This document shows positions 26,726 to 39,892 of a stretch of 64,000 bases of DNA, one piece after another. How positions within the stretch are numbered: position 1 is the stretch's first letter; every line of letters begins with the position of its first letter. Position numbers and translations under genes: made by a program. The stretch is from NCBI GenBank assembly GCA_964408735.1, contig CAYPAX010000002.1, forward strand, positions 1-64,000, in the 5' to 3' direction. The notes under the pieces are model-generated. The model had not been told where the DNA came from. It did not search any database and saw nothing but the letters and a program-made list of their open reading frames with translations. Source of the DNA: UBA7887 sp964408735 (GTDB taxonomy: Bacteria > Pseudomonadota > Alphaproteobacteria > UBA7887).

Positions 26726-27184
26726 TTATGTCGATTTGCCTTGGCCCGTCGACCCGAAACCGCCTTCTCCCCGTGCGGTCTCGGGCAGGGCTTCGACCTC
26801 CTGCCATTCCAGTCGCGACACCGGCGCCACCACCAATTGGGCGATACGCATGCCGCGGCTGATCGTTACCGGCTCGCTGCCGAGGTTGATCAGGATGACG
26901 CCGACCTCGCCGCGATAGTCCGCGTCGATGGTGCCCGGCGTATTGACCACGCTCAGTCCGTGGCGCAAGGCCAGACCCGAGCGCGGGCGGACCTGCGCCT
27001 CGTAACCGTCTTCGAGCGCGATGGCGAGGCCCGTCGGTACCAGCGCGCGCTGCCCCTGTTTCAGCACCAGGTCGGCGTCTATCGCGGCGGGCAGGTCGAC
27101 ACCGGCGCTTTGTGCGCTTTCATAGGCTGGCAGGGCACCATCCAAGGCATGGGGCAGGCGGCGTACCGCCACGGCCACGCTCAT
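26726..27184 (-). CDS. dut: Deoxyuridine 5'-triphosphate nucleotidohydrolase
   Basis: dUTPase, keeps uracil out of DNA and feeds dUMP to thymidylate synthesis. 152 residues with the five trimeric-dUTPase motifs: [47 protein letters not shown] and the C-terminal GEGGFGSTG. It overlaps the coaBC stop by 4 bp (ATGA), a very common pair. Confidence 0.97.
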   Translation of the reverse strand: MSVAVAVRRLPHALDGALPAYESAQSAGVDLPAAIDADLVLKQGQRALVPTGLAIALEDGYEAQVRPRSGLALRHGLSVVNTPGTIDADYRGEVGVILINLGSEPVTISRGMRIAQLVVAPVSRLEWQEVEALPETARGEGGFGSTGQGKST

Positions 27185-28395
27185 ACGGCGATGCCCTTCT
27201 CGGCGATGGTCGCGGCGATGCGCTCGGCGAGCTTCGCCGCCACCGCCGCCTTGCTGGCCTTGGGCCAGGTCTCGACGCCGTCGCCGTCGATCACGTGCAC
27301 CGTGTTCTCGCCGCCGCCGAAGACGCCATTTTCCGCTGAGACATCGTTGGCGACGATCCAGTCGCAGCCCTTGGCGAGGCGCTTGGCGGTGGCGTTTTCG
27401 ACGACCTTCTCGGTCTCGGCGGCGAAGCCCACGACTAGCGTCGGGCGGCCCTTGGCGAGCCCGGCGAGGGTGGCGAGGATGTCGGGATTGGCCACCATGT
27501 CGAGGCTGCGCTCGGCCGTCTTGCCGCGCTTAACTTTCTGATTGGCCTGGCTGGCGGCGCGCCAGTCGGCGACCGCTGCGGCACAGACAGCGACATCCGC
27601 CGGCAAGGCGGCGCGGCAGGCGGCCAGCATCTGCTCCGCCGTCTCCACCCGCACCACCGTGGCGCCGGCGGGGTCGGGCAGCGCGGTCGGACCGCTGACT
27701 AAGGTCACGTCTGCGCCGAGCGCACCGAGCGCGCCGGCGATGGCATAGCCTTGCTTGCCCGACGAGCGATTGGCGATATAGCGCACCGGGTCGATGGGCT
27801 CGTGGGTCGGCCCGCCGGTGACCAGCGCCCGCACCGCGCGCAAGGGCCCGGCAGCGCCAAACCGGCTCTCGATCGCGGCGACGATGGCAGCGGGCTCGGC
27901 CATGCGGCCCTCGCCAACCTCACCACAGGCGAGATCGCCGGGCTCCGGGCCGATATAGGCAATGCCGTCGGCCGCCAAGGTTGCCGCATTGCGCTGTGTC
28001 GCCGCGTGCTGCCACATCATGGTGTTCATGGCCGGCGCGATCAGCACCGGCTTGTCGGTCGCCAGCAGCACCGTGCTGGCGAGATCGTCCGCCAGGCCTG
28101 CCGCCATCTTGGCCATCAGGTCGGCGCTGGCCGGCGCCACCACCACCAGGTCCGCTTCCCGCGACAGGCGGATGTGGCCCATCTCGGCTTCGTCGTTAAG
28201 CGAGAACAGATCCTCATACACGGGCTCGCCGCTGAGCGCCGACATCGACAGCGGTGTGACGAACTGGCTTCCGCCGCGCGTCAGCACGCAGCGCACTGCC
28301 GCGCCGCGGTCTCGCAGGCGACGGATCAGCTCGAGGCTCTTATAGGCCGCGATACCGCCCGAGACGATGAGAAGAATGCGTTTTCCGTCAAGCAT
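27181..28395 (-). CDS. coaBC: Phosphopantothenoylcysteine decarboxylase/synthase CoaBC
   Basis: Bifunctional coenzyme A enzyme of 404 residues. The N-terminal CoaC flavoprotein (about 1-180) has [14 protein letters not shown], the PAMNTMMW motif and the active-site Cys in [13 protein letters not shown]. The C-terminal CoaB part (about 187-400) has [24 protein letters not shown] and the NQKVKRGK lysine motif. It starts 66 bp after ubiB ends and is followed by the overlapping dut. Confidence 0.97.
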   Translation of the reverse strand: MLDGKRILLIVSGGIAAYKSLELIRRLRDRGAAVRCVLTRGGSQFVTPLSMSALSGEPVYEDLFSLNDEAEMGHIRLSREADLVVVAPASADLMAKMAAGLADDLASTVLLATDKPVLIAPAMNTMMWQHAATQRNAATLAADGIAYIGPEPGDLACGEVGEGRMAEPAAIVAAIESRFGAAGPLRAVRALVTGGPTHEPIDPVRYIANRSSGKQGYAIAGALGALGADVTLVSGPTALPDPAGATVVRVETAEQMLAACRAALPADVAVCAAAVADWRAASQANQKVKRGKTAERSLDMVANPDILATLAGLAKGRPTLVVGFAAETEKVVENATAKRLAKGCDWIVANDVSAENGVFGGGENTVHVIDGDGVETWPKASKAAVAAKLAERIAATIAEKGIAV

Positions 28396-28461
28396 TTGCC
28401 ATGTTCCTGCCGGAGGCGAATACGCTAGTGCATTCCGGCAATCAAGGAAACCTTCACGCGC

Positions 28462-29970
28462 TCACGACAGCGTTAACACCACGGCCATGAGAACAGCGCC
28501 GGTGCCGAACGCCAACAATAGTGGCCAGGTCGAGGTGCGTCGCCGGGCCGCCCGCTCGTCCCAGGCCGCCAGCCTGTCGAGCGCTTCCTCCGCCCGCTGG
28601 GCCAGGCCCGGCAGGCGCTGGACGAAGCCGACGGCGCTCTCGGCACCTGCCTTGGCCCGCGCACCGGGGCCGAGATGGCTCGCCATCCAGGCCTCCGTCA
28701 GGGGGCGTGCCAGCTCCCACATATTGGCTTGCGGGTAAAGTTCTCTGCCCACGCCTTCGGCCACCACCATCACCTTCTGCAGAAGCAGCAGATGCGGTTG
28801 GGTGCGCATGCCGAAAGTCTCGGTGACCTGGAAAAGCTGGCCGAGCAGGCGGCCCAGCGAAATCTCCGCCGTCGGCAGACCCAGGATAGGCTCGCCGATA
28901 GAGCGGATGGCCTGGGTGAAAGCGCCGCGATCCTTGTCCGCCGGCACATAGCCGGCGCGGAAATGGACCTCCGCGACGGCCGCGTAATCGCCATTCAGGA
29001 AGCCCATCAGCATTTCCGCCAGATAACGCCGGGTGGCATCGTCCAGCCGCCCCATGATGCCGAAATCCACGGCCCATATATTGCCGTCCCCGGCGACGAA
29101 CAGATTGCCCTGGTGGGGATCGCCGTGGAAGAAGCCGTCGCGGAAGACCTGATTGAAGGTGGCGCGGGCGGCTTTCTCCAGCACGGCAAGCGGATCGTGC
29201 CCGGCCTCGATCAGGGCCTCGCGGCGATCGACCGGGGTGCCGTGCACGCGGGCGCTGGTCAGCACGCGGCGCGCCGTGCGCGGCCAATCGATGGCGGGAA
29301 TGTTGAAGCTGTCGTCCTCGTTAAAGCTCGCCGCCATTTCCGAGGCGGCGGCGCCTTCGAGGCGCAGATCCATCTCGATCGCCACCATGTCGGCGACCGT
29401 GCGCACCGATTCGACCGGGCGCAATCGCCGCAGGCGCGGCTGCGTGCGCTCGATCAGCTCCGCCAGCCAGAACAGCAGGTCGAGGTCGCGCTGGAAGGCT
29501 CTTTCGATGCCGGGGCGCAGGATCTTCACCGCCACCTCGCGGCTGTCGCTGGTGGTGGCGAAATGCACCTGGGCGATGGATGCCGCCGCCACCGCCCTAT
29601 CGTCGAACTCGGCAAACAGCTCTTCGACCGGCTGGCCAAGCTCATCGATGAGCACCTGGCGTGCCTCAGCCGCCGGGAAGGGCGGCAACCTGTCGCGCAG
29701 CATGGCGAGATCCTCGGCCACCTCGGCGCCGATCAGATCGGCGCGGGTCGACATGGCCTGGCCGAGCTTGATGAAGCCCGGACCCAGCGCCACCGCCGCA
29801 TCGGCGAGCCTTTGCCCGAGCCGTCTGCCATCCGCCTTGGGCCGGACCAACCAGCGCAAGGGTCGCACCAGCCACGGCGCGGTATCAGCCAGCGGCTCCA
29901 GCGCATCGTGGCGCGCCAGCACCCGTGCGATGACAACAAGCCGCCAAAGATTTCGTGGGGTCCGAAACAT
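28462..29970 (-). CDS. ubiB: Ubiquinone biosynthesis kinase-like protein UbiB
   Basis: ABC1/ADCK-family atypical kinase needed for ubiquinone synthesis. 502 residues. Family marks: the KxGQ motif in [16 protein letters not shown], the Ala-rich loop [11 protein letters not shown], the catalytic-loop region [11 protein letters not shown] and the DFG metal site [10 protein letters not shown]. Membrane anchoring is by the C-terminal segment ([18 protein letters not shown]). It follows ubiE by 6 bp. Confidence 0.96.
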   Translation of the reverse strand: MFRTPRNLWRLVVIARVLARHDALEPLADTAPWLVRPLRWLVRPKADGRRLGQRLADAAVALGPGFIKLGQAMSTRADLIGAEVAEDLAMLRDRLPPFPAAEARQVLIDELGQPVEELFAEFDDRAVAAASIAQVHFATTSDSREVAVKILRPGIERAFQRDLDLLFWLAELIERTQPRLRRLRPVESVRTVADMVAIEMDLRLEGAAASEMAASFNEDDSFNIPAIDWPRTARRVLTSARVHGTPVDRREALIEAGHDPLAVLEKAARATFNQVFRDGFFHGDPHQGNLFVAGDGNIWAVDFGIMGRLDDATRRYLAEMLMGFLNGDYAAVAEVHFRAGYVPADKDRGAFTQAIRSIGEPILGLPTAEISLGRLLGQLFQVTETFGMRTQPHLLLLQKVMVVAEGVGRELYPQANMWELARPLTEAWMASHLGPGARAKAGAESAVGFVQRLPGLAQRAEEALDRLAAWDERAARRRTSTWPLLLAFGTGAVLMAVVLTLS

Positions 29971-29976
29971 CTTTGC

Positions 29977-30729
29977 TTAGACGCGCCAGGCGCTGTGCAG
30001 GGCGACAATGCCGCCGCTCAGCTTGCGGGCGCGGATGCCGGCAAAGCCCGCTTCCGCCATCATTGCCGACAGCGCGTCCGGGGCAGGGAAGCGGCGAATA
30101 CTCTCGACGAGGTAGGTGTAGGAGCCCTGGTCGGCGGCTACGATCTTGCCCAGCGCCGGGATGACACGGTCCGAGAAGGCGTCGTAGAGCGGTGCCAGCG
30201 GTGCCGCCACCTCAGGCGAGAATTCGAGGCAGAGGAAGCGCCCGCCCGGGCGCAGCACGCGGGCGATCTCCGCCAGGCCCGGCTCGATCTTGGCGAAGTT
30301 GCGCAGGCCGAAGGCGATGGTGCAGGCGTCGAAACGGCGATCTGGAAACGGCAAGGCGTCGCCGCTGCCGCAGACCCAGCGCGGGGCATCGATGCGGCCC
30401 TGGTCCCAGGCGCGCCGCCGGCCCTCGACGAGCATGGCCGGAGTCAGGTCGCATACTGTGACGTCAACGGCGTGGCGGTCGAGGATGCGCGCCGCGATGT
30501 CGCCGGTGCCGCCCGCCAGGTCGAGGATTCGCGCCCCCGCCTTGGGCTCGAGCGCCGCCACCATGGCGCGCTTCCACAAGCGCTGCACGCCGCCGCTCAT
30601 GAGGTCGTTCATGAGGTCGTAACGGGACGCCACGCTGTCGAAAACACCCGCCACGAGCGTCGCCTTCTCGGCCGGATCGACGTCGCGAAGCCCGAACGGA
30701 ACGGTCTTTGTCGTGTGGTCTGTCGCCAT
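29977..30729 (-). CDS. ubiE: Ubiquinone/menaquinone C-methyltransferase UbiE
   Basis: SAM-dependent C-methylation step in ubiquinone synthesis. From ATG 30729 ([17 protein letters not shown]) it has 250 residues; an ATG four codons earlier is possible. Motifs: [29 protein letters not shown] (SAM motif I), [13 protein letters not shown] and [11 protein letters not shown]. Divergent from mutM with only 45 bp between starts. It heads a minus-strand run of close or overlapping genes down to the DsrE-like gene. Confidence 0.96.
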   Translation of the reverse strand: MATDHTTKTVPFGLRDVDPAEKATLVAGVFDSVASRYDLMNDLMSGGVQRLWKRAMVAALEPKAGARILDLAGGTGDIAARILDRHAVDVTVCDLTPAMLVEGRRRAWDQGRIDAPRWVCGSGDALPFPDRRFDACTIAFGLRNFAKIEPGLAEIARVLRPGGRFLCLEFSPEVAAPLAPLYDAFSDRVIPALGKIVAADQGSYTYLVESIRRFPAPDALSAMMAEAGFAGIRARKLSGGIVALHSAWRV

Positions 30730-30774
30730 GCGCCGAACCATAGCCTAGCGCCATGGGCCGCGCTACAGTCGCCC

Positions 30775-31605
30775 ATGCCCGAGCTTCCCGAAGTCGAGAC
30801 CGTCCGCCGTGGCCTGGCACCCAAGCTCGAAGGCCATCGCATAGCGCGCATCACGGTGCGGCGCGGCGATTTGCGCTTTCCCTTGCCGGCGGATTTCGCA
30901 ACCCGCCTCGAAGGGCGCTGTGTCGAGACCATCGGCAGGCGCGGCAAATATCTGCTTTTCGCGCTCGACGACGGCCAGGTCGTGATCGGCCATCTCGGCA
31001 TGTCCGGGCGCCTCTTCGCTCGGCCCGAGGCCGGCGCCGCACCCGAGAAGCACGACCACATTCTCTTCGTCACCGACGACGGCGTTGAGATCGTCTTCAA
31101 CGATGTGCGCCGATTCGGCCTCTTCGATCTCACGCAGGCCGCGGCGCTAGACGATCACCCCCTGTTGCGCGATATGGGCCCCGACCCCCTTGGCAACGAC
31201 TTCTCCGGCCCTGTGCTTTCCGCGGCCCTCGCGGGCCGGCGTTCGCCCATCAAGGCCTTGCTGCTCGATCAGCACCTGGTCGCCGGCATCGGCAACATCT
31301 ATGCCTGCGAGAGCCTGTACCGCGCCGGCATTTCGCCGAAACGCCTCGGCGCCAGCGTTGCCGGGGCCAGGGCCGAGCGTCTGGTGCCCGCCATCAAGGC
31401 CGTATTGGGCGATGCCATCGCGGCCGGCGGCTCGTCTCTGCGCGACTATGTCCAGGCCTCGGGCGAACTCGGCTACTTTCAGCATGCCTTTTCCGTCTAT
31501 GGCCGCGAGGGCGAGCCTTGCGCCAGCGGCGCGCCCGGCCATTGTGTCAAGCGCATCGTGCAGGCGGGGCGCTCCACTTTCCTTTGTCCCAAATGCCAGC
31601 GCTGA
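30775..31605 (+). CDS. mutM: Formamidopyrimidine-DNA glycosylase MutM
   Basis: Removes 8-oxoguanine and formamidopyrimidines and nicks the strand. From ATG 30775 it has 276 residues. The mature N-terminus PELPEVET carries the catalytic Pro and Glu, and the H2TH segment includes [18 protein letters not shown]-terminal zinc finger ends in CPKCQ. The first zinc pair here is C-x7-C ([11 protein letters not shown]) and not the common C-x2-C. The frame stays open for 700 codons upstream across ubiB/ubiE, but that part is an antisense shadow. Confidence 0.95.
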   Translation: MPELPEVETVRRGLAPKLEGHRIARITVRRGDLRFPLPADFATRLEGRCVETIGRRGKYLLFALDDGQVVIGHLGMSGRLFARPEAGAAPEKHDHILFVTDDGVEIVFNDVRRFGLFDLTQAAALDDHPLLRDMGPDPLGNDFSGPVLSAALAGRRSPIKALLLDQHLVAGIGNIYACESLYRAGISPKRLGASVAGARAERLVPAIKAVLGDAIAAGGSSLRDYVQASGELGYFQHAFSVYGREGEPCASGAPGHCVKRIVQAGRSTFLCPKCQR

Positions 31606-31618
31606 GGTAGGTTGGGGC

Positions 31619-31981
31619 ATGGCACGCCTGCGCGAAATTCTGGCCGCCCTTTCGTTGCTGTTGGCCTTGCCGGCAGCGGCAGACGAGGCGGTGTTCGTCG
31701 CCGGCTTCGATGACCTGCCGCTGATGGCGGTGCTGAGCGAGCTCGGCGATGCGGGGGTGATCTTCGATACGCCGCAGGGGCGAATCGTCGAGCGCTATGC
31801 CAGCGGCGCCACCGATGCGGCGGCGGTGTCCCGCTTCTACGGCGACACCCTGCCGGCGCTCGGCTGGCAGGCTTCCGGGCCGCTGCAATACGAGCGCGAG
31901 GGCGAACGCCTGACCATCACCATCTATCCCGCCGATTCGGCGCAACGCCTGACGGTGCGATTTTCCCTCGCGCCAAGCTGA
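31619..31981 (+). CDS. Small exported protein of unknown function
   Basis: 120 residues from ATG 31619. A signal peptide (MARLREILAALSLLLALPAAA) is followed by a compact alpha/beta domain: FDDLPLMAVLSELGDAGVIF, then SRFYGDTLPALGWQ and a strand-rich end (RLTITIYPAD). No Cys. This pattern of a short exported protein behind mutM occurs in related alphaproteobacteria, but I cannot name a function. It is followed after 15 bp by the enoyl-CoA hydratase gene. Confidence 0.7.
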   Translation: MARLREILAALSLLLALPAAADEAVFVAGFDDLPLMAVLSELGDAGVIFDTPQGRIVERYASGATDAAAVSRFYGDTLPALGWQASGPLQYEREGERLTITIYPADSAQRLTVRFSLAPS

Positions 31982-31996
31982 GAACAAGGACCTAGC

Positions 31997-32770
31997 ATGG
32001 CTTATGAGAACATCGCCGTAGAGAGGCGCGGCAAGGTCGGCGTCGTCACGCTCGACCGCCCGAATGCGCTCAACGCGCTGAACAGCGCCCTGGTAGCCGA
32101 GCTGGGCCAGGCACTGGCCGAGTTCGATGCGGACGACGGCATCGGCGCCATCGTGCTGACCGGCTCGGAGAAGGCTTTCGCCGCCGGTGCCGACATCAAG
32201 GAGATGCAGTCGAAATCCTATATGGATGCCTATTTCGGCGATTTCATCGGATCCTGGGAGTGCCTGGCCGCGTGCCGCAAGCCGATCGTTGCGGCGGTAG
32301 CCGGCTTCGCGCTTGGCGGCGGCTGCGAGTTCGCCATGATGTGCGACATCGTCATCGCCGCCGACAATGCCCGCTTCGGTCAGCCCGAGATCAAGCTCGG
32401 CACCTTTCCCGGTGCCAGCGGCACCCAGCGCCTGCCGCGCGCTGTCGGCAAGGCCAAGGCCATGGACCTGATTCTGACAGGCCGCATGATGGATGTGGAG
32501 GAGGCCGAGCGCGCCGGGCTGGTCAGCCGCATCGTGCCCCTTGGCGAGCTTATGAATACGGCCATGGACGTGGCCGAGACCATCGCCGCGATGTCGCTGC
32601 CCGTGGCGATGATGGCCAAGGAGGCGGTCAACCGGGCCTATGAGACGCCACTCAGCGAAGGTGTCATGTTCGAGCGCCGGCTGTTCTATTCCACCTTCGC
32701 GCTCGAGGATCAGAGCGAGGGCATGGCCGCCTTCGCCGAGAAGCGCAAGCCCGATTTCAAGAACCGCTGA
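31997..32770 (+). CDS. Enoyl-CoA hydratase
   Basis: Crotonase-family enzyme of fatty acid beta-oxidation, 257 residues. The CoA/oxyanion region is [10 protein letters not shown] (about 62-71). The two catalytic glutamates are in [11 protein letters not shown] (about 112) and [10 protein letters not shown] (about 132), so hydration activity is likely. Good match to short-chain enoyl-CoA hydratases (FadB1/Ech type). ATG 31997 is preceded by AACAAGGA. Its end is followed by the strong rpsT promoter. Confidence 0.93.
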   Translation: MAYENIAVERRGKVGVVTLDRPNALNALNSALVAELGQALAEFDADDGIGAIVLTGSEKAFAAGADIKEMQSKSYMDAYFGDFIGSWECLAACRKPIVAAVAGFALGGGCEFAMMCDIVIAADNARFGQPEIKLGTFPGASGTQRLPRAVGKAKAMDLILTGRMMDVEEAERAGLVSRIVPLGELMNTAMDVAETIAAMSLPVAMMAKEAVNRAYETPLSEGVMFERRLFYSTFALEDQSEGMAAFAEKRKPDFKNR

Positions 32771-32802
32771 TTCGGGCGCAGGCGATTCGCTCGGGGTGGC
32801 TG

Positions 32803-32831
32803 TTGACGCTCCCGATTCGCCCGGTTATAAC
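32803..32831 (+). promoter_or_regulatory. rpsT promoter
   Basis: TTGACG (32803-32808), 17-bp spacer, TATAAC (32826-32831): one of the best sigma-70 promoters in the window. The spacer contains the CcrM methylation site GATTC (32814-32818). The leader also forms a hairpin, 7 pairs at 32848-32854 with 32858-32864, about 23 nt before the rpsT ATG. Confidence 0.75.
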
Positions 32832-32887
32832 CGCGCCCTTTCCTGCTGCGGACGGAGCGTCCGCGGGCAATTCCAGTCGGGTTGAGC

Positions 32888-33151
32888 ATGGCGCATCACA
32901 AATCGGCCAAGAAACGCATTCGCCGCAACGAGCGGCAGCGGCTCGTCAATCGAGCCCGCATCGGCAGCATCCGCACGTCCGTCAGGACCGTCGAGGTGGC
33001 GATAGCCGGTGGCGACAAGGCGGCGGCGCAGGCTGCCTTCGTCCAGGCGCAGCCGCAATTGATGCGTGGCGTCGTCAAGGGCGTGGTGCCGCGCAACGCC
33101 ATGCGGCGCAAGCTGTCGCGCCTCAGCCGCCGCATCAAGGCGATGGCGTAG
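32888..33151 (+). CDS. rpsT: 30S ribosomal protein S20
   Basis: Binds the 5' domain of 16S rRNA. 87 residues from ATG 32888 ([18 protein letters not shown]), strongly basic and helical as expected; [21 protein letters not shown] near the end is typical in S20. It has its own promoter and an intrinsic terminator just downstream, so it is a single-gene unit before the dnaA region. Confidence 0.96.
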   Translation: MAHHKSAKKRIRRNERQRLVNRARIGSIRTSVRTVEVAIAGGDKAAAQAAFVQAQPQLMRGVVKGVVPRNAMRRKLSRLSRRIKAMA

Positions 33152-33180
33152 GTCCTTCGAAGCACAGGTTATGTCGGCCA

Positions 33181-33208
33181 CGGCCGCGCTCGGGCGCGGC
33201 CGTTCTTG
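33181..33208 (+). terminator. Intrinsic terminator of rpsT
   Basis: CGGCCGCGC (33181-33189) pairs with GCGCGGCCG (33194-33202) around a 4-nt loop, followed by TTCTTG. The stem is very stable, the T-tract modest. Confidence 0.75.
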
Positions 33209-33607
33209 CATCCGCAGCCCGAGGCGATTCGCGTTGCCGATGCGCACTCGTCCAAGAAAAAATGCATGTCAAGGTTCCGATTCTGTTGCAGTCGGCGGCC
33301 TGCATCGGTAGTCTTTGATGGTGGTGCTGAGGTGGCTGCGGCCAAGTTGGGCAATAAGTATTCGCATTTGGTAACCTAGAATAACGTTACAAAATAGGCG
33401 GATACGGTAAGTCTTGCCGAAATCTAGCTGGAATGATTGTGCGACGTTACTGTACGTCGTTGGGTGTGGTTGTTGTCGATAACGGCAGAATTGGCGGCTC
33501 AGGGGGGTCATGACCATTTCACCAGCAAGATTTGACTGCGGGTTCTCCACGATGTCCCAGTGTCGGCCCTCGCCGATGCTTGATTCGATACAGCGCTAGC
33601 GGGCGTC
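33209..33607. other. rpsT-dnaA intergenic region: dnaA control and possible origin
   Basis: About 400 bp without a gene, AT-richer than its surroundings between about 33240 and 33540. It contains one DnaA-box-like 9-mer, TTATCGACA on the minus strand (33474-33482, one mismatch to TTATCCACA), and a weaker TTCTCCACG (33543-33551). There are also a perfect inverted repeat CGACGT-n6-ACGTCG (33442-33459), a GTAAC-n10-GTTAC repeat near 33371-33390, and three GANTC sites (33226, 33279, 33582). This fits regulation of dnaA by DnaA and CcrM methylation. It could also be part of an origin, but the number of good DnaA boxes is low. Confidence 0.4.
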
Positions 33608-34999
33608 TTGGCGGTCGTGGCAGAGACACAAAACAGGCTGGAAGCCGACGAGAGCTGGCGGCGCGTGCGCGACCGTTTGCGCGGCGAGCTGGGCAGCACC
33701 ACCTTCGAGCGTTGGATGGAATCGGTCGAGCTGGGAAGCGTCACGGGCGGGCGGGTTCAGCTTTGCGTGCCGACGCGTTTTCTGCGTGATTGGGTGGCGC
33801 CGCGCTATGGCGACCGGCTGCGCGCCTTGTGGCAGGACGAGAGCAAGAACGTGGCGGCCGTCGATATCGTGGTGCGCCCGGGCCTGCCGACTCCGGTCGA
33901 CCCACCGCGCCCGAGCGGGCTTGCGACCGAGGCCGAGACGGCCGGCGAAGATCCCTTCGGCGATATCGATTCGATCGGGGCGGCGCTCGATTCGCGCTAC
34001 TGCTTCGACAATTTCGTGGTCGGCAAGCCCAACGAGTTCGCCCACGCCGCGGCAAAGCGGGTCGGCGAATCGGACGACGTGCCTTTCAATCCGTTGTTCA
34101 TCTATGGCGGCGTCGGCCTCGGCAAGACCCATCTGATGCACGCCATCGGCCTGCAGGTGCGAGAGCGCCGCCCCGACAAGCGAGTGATCTACCTCTCGGC
34201 CGAGAAGTTCATGTACCAGTTCATCCGCGCCCTGCGGTTCAAGAACATCATGGGCTTCAAGGAGCTGTTCCGCTCGGTCGACGTGCTGCTGATCGACGAC
34301 GTGCAGTTCATCGGCGGCAAGGAATCGACCCAGGAAGAGTTCTTCCACACCTTCAATGCGCTGGTCGACCAGAACAAGCAGGTGATCGTGTCCGGCGACC
34401 GCTCGCCGGCGGATCTCGAATATATGGACGAGCGCATGCGCTCGCGCCTCAGCTGGGGCCTGGTGGCGGAGGTGCATCAAACGTCCTACGAGTTGCGCCT
34501 CGGCATCCTGCAGGGCAAGGCCGACCAGCTCGGCGCCGGCCAGGTGCCGCCCAAGGTGCTGGAGTTCCTCGCCCACAAGATCAGCTCGAATGTGCGCGAG
34601 CTGGAGGGCGCGCTGATTCGCGTCGTCGCCCATTCCACCCTGGTGGGGCGCCCCATCACCCTGGAGAGCACCCAGGAGGTCCTGCACGACCTGCTGCGTG
34701 CCAACGACCGCAGGGTGACCATCGAGGACATCCAGAAGCGGGTCGCCGAGTACTACAACATCAAGGTCTCGGAGATGAGCTCGGCGCGGCGGGCGCAGAT
34801 GGTGGCCCGGCCGCGCCAGGTCGCGATGTATCTGGCCAAGCAGCTGACCCAGCGCTCGCTGCCGGAGATCGGCCGCAAGTTCGGCAATCGCGACCACACA
34901 ACGGTGATGCACGCGGTGCGCAAGGTCGATCAGCTGCGCCAAAGCGATGCCGGCTTCGCCGAAGACGTGGAGCTGCTCAGGCGCATGCTCGAGGCCTGA
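33608..34999 (+). CDS. dnaA: Chromosomal replication initiator DnaA
   Basis: AAA+ initiator protein that binds DnaA boxes and melts the origin. 463 residues: N-terminal DnaB-contact domain (about 10-80), short linker, AAA+ domain with Walker A GGVGLGKT (167-174) and Walker B LLIDD (227-231), and the C-terminal DNA-binding domain with the signature GNRDHTTVMHAVRKV. The start is TTG 33608; GTG 33617 is an alternative. No strong Shine-Dalgarno is visible, so expression may be kept low at translation. Confidence 0.97.
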   Translation: MAVVAETQNRLEADESWRRVRDRLRGELGSTTFERWMESVELGSVTGGRVQLCVPTRFLRDWVAPRYGDRLRALWQDESKNVAAVDIVVRPGLPTPVDPPRPSGLATEAETAGEDPFGDIDSIGAALDSRYCFDNFVVGKPNEFAHAAAKRVGESDDVPFNPLFIYGGVGLGKTHLMHAIGLQVRERRPDKRVIYLSAEKFMYQFIRALRFKNIMGFKELFRSVDVLLIDDVQFIGGKESTQEEFFHTFNALVDQNKQVIVSGDRSPADLEYMDERMRSRLSWGLVAEVHQTSYELRLGILQGKADQLGAGQVPPKVLEFLAHKISSNVRELEGALIRVVAHSTLVGRPITLESTQEVLHDLLRANDRRVTIEDIQKRVAEYYNIKVSEMSSARRAQMVARPRQVAMYLAKQLTQRSLPEIGRKFGNRDHTTVMHAVRKVDQLRQSDAGFAEDVELLRRMLEA

Positions 35000-35047
35000 G
35001 CGGCCGCTGCCCGAAAGGGCGAAAAAACTATAGAAAACACACGAGTC

Positions 35048-35056
35048 TGGTATAGT
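35048..35056 (+). promoter_or_regulatory. Candidate extended -10 promoter for dnaN
   Basis: TGGTATAGT (TGn plus TATAGT) in the 146-bp gap between dnaA and dnaN, about 90 bp before the dnaN ATG. No good -35 is present, which extended -10 promoters can do without. Suggests dnaN-recF-gyrB can be transcribed apart from dnaA. Confidence 0.4.
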
Positions 35057-35145
35057 TCCGGACCCGGGGGCGACGGCGCCGCCGGCGGCTCGACGGGCGG
35101 CTGGCGCCTGTCGGCTGGCAGCTTTCAACGAGGGTTTCCGGCGAC

Positions 35146-36257
35146 ATGAAACTGACCATCGAGCGCTCGCATCTGCTCAAGTCGCTGCAGCACGTGCAAA
35201 GCGTGGTCGAGCGCCGCAATACCATTCCGATTTTGTCCAATCTGCTGATTTCGTCAAACGGCGGCAAGCTCAGCCTGACGGCCACCGACATGGATATCGA
35301 GGTGATCGACGCGACACCGTCGGAGGTCGGCCAGGAGGGCACGGCGACGGCGCCGGCGCATATGCTCTACGACATCGTGCGCAAGCTGCCCGAGGGCGCC
35401 CAGGTGGAGCTGGCCAGCGAAGAAGGCAGCGAGCGCCTGGCGCTCCGCAGCGGCGGCTCGGCGTTCTCTCTGCATTGCCTGCCGCCGGTGGACTTTCCCG
35501 CCTTCTCGGCCGGCGATCTCGATCACAGCTTCGCCATTCCGGCAGCCGATCTCAGACGGCTGATCGACAAGACCCGATTCGCGATCTCGACCGAGGAGAC
35601 GCGCTACTACCTCAACGGCATTCACCTGCACGCGGTCGAAGAGGGCGAGCGGGCCCTGCGTGCGGTGGCCACCGACGGCCATCGTTTGGCGCGGGTCGAG
35701 GTGGACCTGCCGGCCGGCGCCGAGGGCATGCCGGGCATCATCGTGCCGCGCAAGGCGGTCACCGAGCTGCGCAAGCTGCTCGACGATGCCGAGGACGAGG
35801 TCGCGGTGGCGCTGTCGGACGTCAAGGTTCGCTTCACCATCGACGGTGCGGTGCTGTCGTCCAAGCTGATCGACGGCACCTTCCCCGACTATCAGCGCGT
35901 GATCCCGGAAGGCAACGACAAGGTGATGAGCGTGCACGGCCCGAGCTTTGCCGAAGCCGTGGACCGGGTCTCGACCATCGCCAGCGACAAGTCGCGGGCC
36001 ATCAAGCTGGCGATCGAGACGGGTAAGCTGGTGCTTTCCGCCAACAGTCCCGACCAGGCCAGCGCCACTGAGGAGCTGGTGGTGGACTATGATGGCGAAT
36101 CGCTGTCGATCGGCTTCAACTCCCGTTACGTGCTTGAAATGACGCAACAGGTCGAGGGCGACACCTTGCGCTTTTCCATGGCCGATTCCGCCTCGCCGAC
36201 GGTGGTTGGCGACAGCGAGGATGCGCGCGCGCTCTATGTGTTGATGCCGATGCGCGT

Positions 36258-36261
<4 letters not shown>
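35146..36261 (+). CDS. dnaN: DNA polymerase III sliding clamp (beta subunit)
   Basis: Ring-shaped processivity clamp. 371 residues with three repeated clamp domains (about 1-120, 128-245, 248-371). Typical parts are MKLTIERSHLLKSLQHVQ at the start, ISTEETRYYLNGIHLH, DGTFPDYQRVIPEGN and the C-terminal YVLMPMRV. It overlaps recF by 4 bp (ATGA). Confidence 0.97.
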
Positions 36262-39889
<3,628 letters not shown>

Positions 39890-39892
39890 GCC

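Noticed and set aside
28675..30774. 700-codon open frame continuous with mutM on the plus strand
   Set aside because: It is antisense to ubiB and ubiE, which have complete family motifs. The MutM protein begins with its own conserved PELPEVET at 30775.
33209..33607. Firm call of oriC
   Set aside because: Only one near-consensus DnaA box and no clear cluster; kept as a low-confidence candidate.
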